A stretch of DNA of 26,959 nucleotides, from NCBI RefSeq assembly GCF_021648855.1, contig NZ_JAKJHX010000073.1, forward strand, positions 1-26,959. The letters are read 5' to 3'. This document shows positions 24,398 to 26,959 of the stretch, piece by piece. A model generated the notes under the pieces. It searched no databases and was not told the origin of the DNA. It worked only from the letters and a program-made list of their open reading frames with translations. Every line of letters starts with the position of its first letter. Position 1 is the stretch's first letter. This DNA is from Tychonema litorale BBK16 (lineage in GTDB: Bacteria > Cyanobacteriota > Cyanobacteriia > Cyanobacteriales > Microcoleaceae). A program made the position numbers and the translations under genes.

Positions 24398-26464
24398 ATG
24401 TCAGTATTCGTAGAAGTAGACCACGTAGACCGCGTATTTAACTTATCCAACGGCGAGCAATATATCGCACTCAAGAACATTGAACTAAAAATTAAAAAGG
24501 GAGAATTCATTACCTTAATCGGACACTCCGGCTGTGGCAAATCGACACTGTTAAATATTATCGCCGGACTCGATCAAGCAACTCAGGGCGGGATTACTCT
24601 AGAAGGACGTGAAGTGCGCGAACCAGGCCCCGATCGCATGGTAGTGTTTCAAAACTACTCCCTGCTACCTTGGCTGACAGTCCGCGAAAATATTGCCCTA
24701 GCCGTTGAGGAAATCTATAGAGATGTCTCGAAAGAAGACCGCGAGTTGATTACCGAACACCACATTGCATTAGTGGGATTGAAACAGGCGGCAGATAAAC
24801 GCCCCAGTGAAATTTCTGGGGGGATGAAACAAAGAGTTGCGATCGCTCGTGCCCTAGCCATCCGCCCCAAATTGCTGTTGCTAGATGAACCATTCGGAGC
24901 CCTTGACGCTTTAACTCGTGGCGGTTTGCAAGAACAGTTGATGAAAATTTGCGAAGAAAGCAAAGTCACCAGCGTTATGGTAACTCACGATGTGGATGAA
25001 GCTTTATTATTGAGCGATCGCATCGTCATGTTAACCAACGGGCCAGAAGCGCAAATCGGCCAAATTCTCGAAGTGAATATTCCCCGTCCTCGCAAACGCA
25101 TGGAAGTAGTAAATCATCCCAGTTACTACGCCCTACGCAACGAAATGGTTTACTTCCTGAACCAACAAAAACGGGTCAAACAGCGCCGCGCCGCACAACA
25201 AAAATCCGCACAACAAAAATCTGTACAACAGGCATCTCCAGCGGTAGTTGTCGCCCGCAACGGCTTGGAAAAAGTCAATCTCGATATCGGCTTTGTTCCC
25301 CTCACCGACTGCGCCCCTCTAGTTGTAGCGAAAGAAAAAGGATTCTTCAAAGCCCACGGTTTGGAAGAAGTCACCCTTGTGCGCGAACCGAGTTGGAAAG
25401 AAATCGCTAAAGGAGTAGCCCAAGGACGACTGGATGCGGCCCAAATGGTCGCCGGAATGCCGATCGCCATGCTGCTAGGTCTCGACGGAGAAGCCCCTGT
25501 ACCCGTCTGTACCGCTATCACTTTGTCGCGGAATGGTAATTCGATTGTTTTCGGCAAACAGCTCTACGATCAAGGTGTTCGGACTGTAGAGGATTTCAAA
25601 AAGGCGATCGCCAGTACCCCAGACAAACCTCACAGCTTAGGTATGGTGCACTCAGCCTCTATGCACAACCTGCTGTTCCGCTACTGGCTGGCGGCCGGCG
25701 GCATCAACCCCGAAATCGATGTGAACTTGACCGTGATTCCCCCACCACAGATGGTAGCCAATTTAAAAGCAGGCAACATTGACGGCTACTGTTGCGGAGA
25801 TCCTTGGAACTCCCGCGCTGTCAACGACGGTACGGGTTTTGTAATCGCTCGTTCCTTGGACATTCTGCCGGGACATATCGAAAAAGTTCTCGGTGTTACG
25901 GAAGAATGGGCTCAGCTATATCCCAAAACTCACATCGCCCTGGTGAAAGCCCTAGTGGAAGCTTGCGATTACTGCGACGATCGCCGTAACCGTCAAGAAG
26001 TCTTAGAATTAATCTGCCAAGAACAATACATCGGTGCAGATCCCAAGGATATCCGTCCGGGCTTCCTTGATCCCTACAATTCCGGTACTGAGGCCAAACC
26101 GGAAATGCTCTACAACTTCAACCAGTTCTATGTCGATAAAACGAATTTTCCAGACCGCCTAGAAATGGTGTGGGTGATGGCGCAGATGGCCCGCTGGGGA
26201 CTGATTCCTTTCCCGAAAAACTGGGTGGAAGTAGTCGATCGAGTTTTGCGGCCCGATGTCTTTGGTCAAGCAGTGCGAGAATTGGGTTTGCCAGATATCC
26301 CCAGAATTCGCCGTAGCATTGAGCTATTTGACGGCACTGTCTTCAGTCTAGACGACCCGATTGAATATTTAGAAAACGTCAAAATCAAGCACGACCTCCG
26401 CATAGAAGAAATCTTAATCGAGCAAATAGGTAGTCAGTGTTCAATTAGACAGCCCGCAGCATAA
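24398..26464 (+). CDS. nrtC: Nitrate ABC transporter ATP-binding protein with C-terminal NrtA-like regulatory domain
   Basis: An ATPase subunit of the nitrate/nitrite importer, 688 residues. Residues 1-255 are an ABC ATPase: Walker A GHSGCGKST at 42-50, signature SGGMKQR at 140-146, Walker B LLLLDEP with D163-E164, and switch region VTHDVDEA. A Gln/Lys/Ala-rich linker (about 255-290) contains three tandem QQKS(A/V) units. Residues about 293-660 are a cytoplasmic NrtA-like domain (DIGFVPLTDCAPLVVAKEKG, HNLLFRYWLAAGG, CCGDPWN). In Synechococcus this domain is known to be needed for ammonium-promoted inhibition of nitrate uptake, so it is the nitrogen-status input of the transporter. It has no signal peptide. 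It is followed after 121 bases of repeat-bearing spacer by nrtD. Confidence 0.97.
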   Translation: MSVFVEVDHVDRVFNLSNGEQYIALKNIELKIKKGEFITLIGHSGCGKSTLLNIIAGLDQATQGGITLEGREVREPGPDRMVVFQNYSLLPWLTVRENIALAVEEIYRDVSKEDRELITEHHIALVGLKQAADKRPSEISGGMKQRVAIARALAIRPKLLLLDEPFGALDALTRGGLQEQLMKICEESKVTSVMVTHDVDEALLLSDRIVMLTNGPEAQIGQILEVNIPRPRKRMEVVNHPSYYALRNEMVYFLNQQKRVKQRRAAQQKSAQQKSVQQASPAVVVARNGLEKVNLDIGFVPLTDCAPLVVAKEKGFFKAHGLEEVTLVREPSWKEIAKGVAQGRLDAAQMVAGMPIAMLLGLDGEAPVPVCTAITLSRNGNSIVFGKQLYDQGVRTVEDFKKAIASTPDKPHSLGMVHSASMHNLLFRYWLAAGGINPEIDVNLTVIPPPQMVANLKAGNIDGYCCGDPWNSRAVNDGTGFVIARSLDILPGHIEKVLGVTEEWAQLYPKTHIALVKALVEACDYCDDRRNRQEVLELICQEQYIGADPKDIRPGFLDPYNSGTEAKPEMLYNFNQFYVDKTNFPDRLEMVWVMAQMARWGLIPFPKNWVEVVDRVLRPDVFGQAVRELGLPDIPRIRRSIELFDGTVFSLDDPIEYLENVKIKHDLRIEEILIEQIGSQCSIRQPAA

Positions 26465-26585
26465 TCAGGAAGTCATTAGTCAGTAGTCATTAGTCATTGG
26501 TCATTAGTTATTTGTTGCCGATGCCCAATGCCCATTCCCAATTCTCCAACTCAAAACTCGTGCACTATATTTCATCCCATTTCCT
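26465..26585. repeat. Short repeats in the nrtC-nrtD spacer
   Basis: Overlapping GTCATTA / GTCATTG heptamers (about 26470-26510) and GCCCAAT / GCCCATTCCC units (about 26521-26542). This is the same style of short tandem repeat seen in the other operon spacers. No promoter is evident. Confidence 0.7.
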
Positions 26586-26959
26586 ATGCCTAATCCAGAA
26601 ACCCCAAACCCCAATTCTGAAAATATGCAAACTCTAAATAGCCCAAAAACAACTAAATCGGCAAGTGACACTACCACTGCGACGCAACCTTTTCTGTCTA
26701 TTAAAGACGTATCAAAAGTCTACCCGACTGCTAAAGGCCCTGCTGTCATTCTTGATGGTGTAAACCTCCAGATTAATGAAGGCGAATTTATTTGCTTGAT
26801 CGGTCACTCCGGCTGCGGCAAATCTACTTTGCTCAACATGATTGCGGGATTCAATGGGCCTACAGAAGGAGAGGTTGCACTCGAAGGCGTGCGAATTACT
26901 GAACCAGGGCCCGATCGCATGGTAGTGTTCCAAAACTACTCCCTACTCCCTTGGCTGAC
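26586..26959 (+). CDS. nrtD: Nitrate ABC transporter ATP-binding protein NrtD (5' part, cut by window)
   Basis: The second ATPase of the nitrate importer, forming the expected NrtC-NrtD pair. The frame from ATG 26586 stays open to the window edge (124 complete codons). After a Thr/Ser/Asn-rich N-terminus (about 1-36) the ABC fold begins: FLSIKDVSKVYPTAKGPAVI, a Walker A GHSGCGKST, and the Q-loop segment RMVVFQNYSLLPWL. An alternative start is ATG 26625 (MQTLNS), which would give a shorter tail nearer the usual NrtD start. The segment from the Walker A to the edge is very close to nrtC at the DNA level. Signature and Walker B lie beyond the window; narB often follows in such operons but cannot be seen here. 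Confidence 0.95.
   Translation, partial: MPNPETPNPNSENMQTLNSPKTTKSASDTTTATQPFLSIKDVSKVYPTAKGPAVILDGVNLQINEGEFICLIGHSGCGKSTLLNMIAGFNGPTEGEVALEGVRITEPGPDRMVVFQNYSLLPWL

Overview
The window looks like the chromosome of a filamentous, non-model cyanobacterium, most likely an Oscillatoriales strain of the Microcoleus/Oscillatoria/Phormidium type. The pointers are frequent HIP1 octamers (GCGATCGC), a nirA-nrtABCD nitrate operon with a canonical NtcA promoter, an IleRS carrying a cyanobacterial membrane anchor, a PEP-CTERM surface protein, and many heptanucleotide and palindromic intergenic repeats. The species assignment is inference; no rRNA or other marker is present. No mobile element, CRISPR array, tRNA or rRNA was found.

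Region 1 (1-5590). A nearly complete ileS runs leftward off the window edge. It carries a roughly 255-residue insertion with two membrane helices just before the C-terminal zinc ribbon, matching the CAAD thylakoid-anchor domain of cyanobacterial aminoacyl-tRNA synthetases. A repeat-filled spacer of 750 bases follows (TAGGGGCGGGTTCACC type elements, GCAGAGG repeats and 3.5 copies of a 41-bp G/C-rich hairpin unit). Next come two small leftward genes (an Npun_F0494-like protein and an unknown 81-residue protein) and a divergent peroxiredoxin Q gene that ends in a clear intrinsic terminator.

Region 2 (5700-19280) is accessory and surface/exoprotein related. It holds an 884-residue protein made of a duplicated Ig-like plus three-repeat module fused to a C39/papain-like peptidase domain; an AraC-type regulator whose start lies in a 7-copy heptanucleotide repeat; a 2658-residue protein with SBBP propeller repeats, five Calx-beta-like repeats, a Pro/Thr linker and a C-terminal RTX block; a convergent PEP-CTERM (exosortase) surface protein; and a small conserved-looking 72-residue protein. 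Two 75-bp palindromic direct repeats sit between the convergent genes.

Region 3 (19280-26959) is the nitrate assimilation operon: a GTA-N8-TAC/N22/TACATT NtcA promoter, a leader of about 330 nt with hairpins and two short upstream ORFs (the second overlaps the nirA start as ATGA), nirA with a C-terminal [2Fe-2S] ferredoxin domain, nrtA, nrtB, nrtC and the first part of nrtD. NrtABCD imports nitrate/nitrite and NirA reduces nitrite to ammonium with photosynthetic electrons; the fused ferredoxin domain may serve as a built-in electron relay.

Most striking for follow-up: the CAAD-containing IleRS, the ferredoxin-fused NirA and its uORF-bearing leader, and the neighbouring C39-like and giant RTX proteins, which both lack a classical signal peptide. 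The first two have described relatives. I see no clearly unprecedented system, and the C39/giant-protein neighbourhood is the least explained part.
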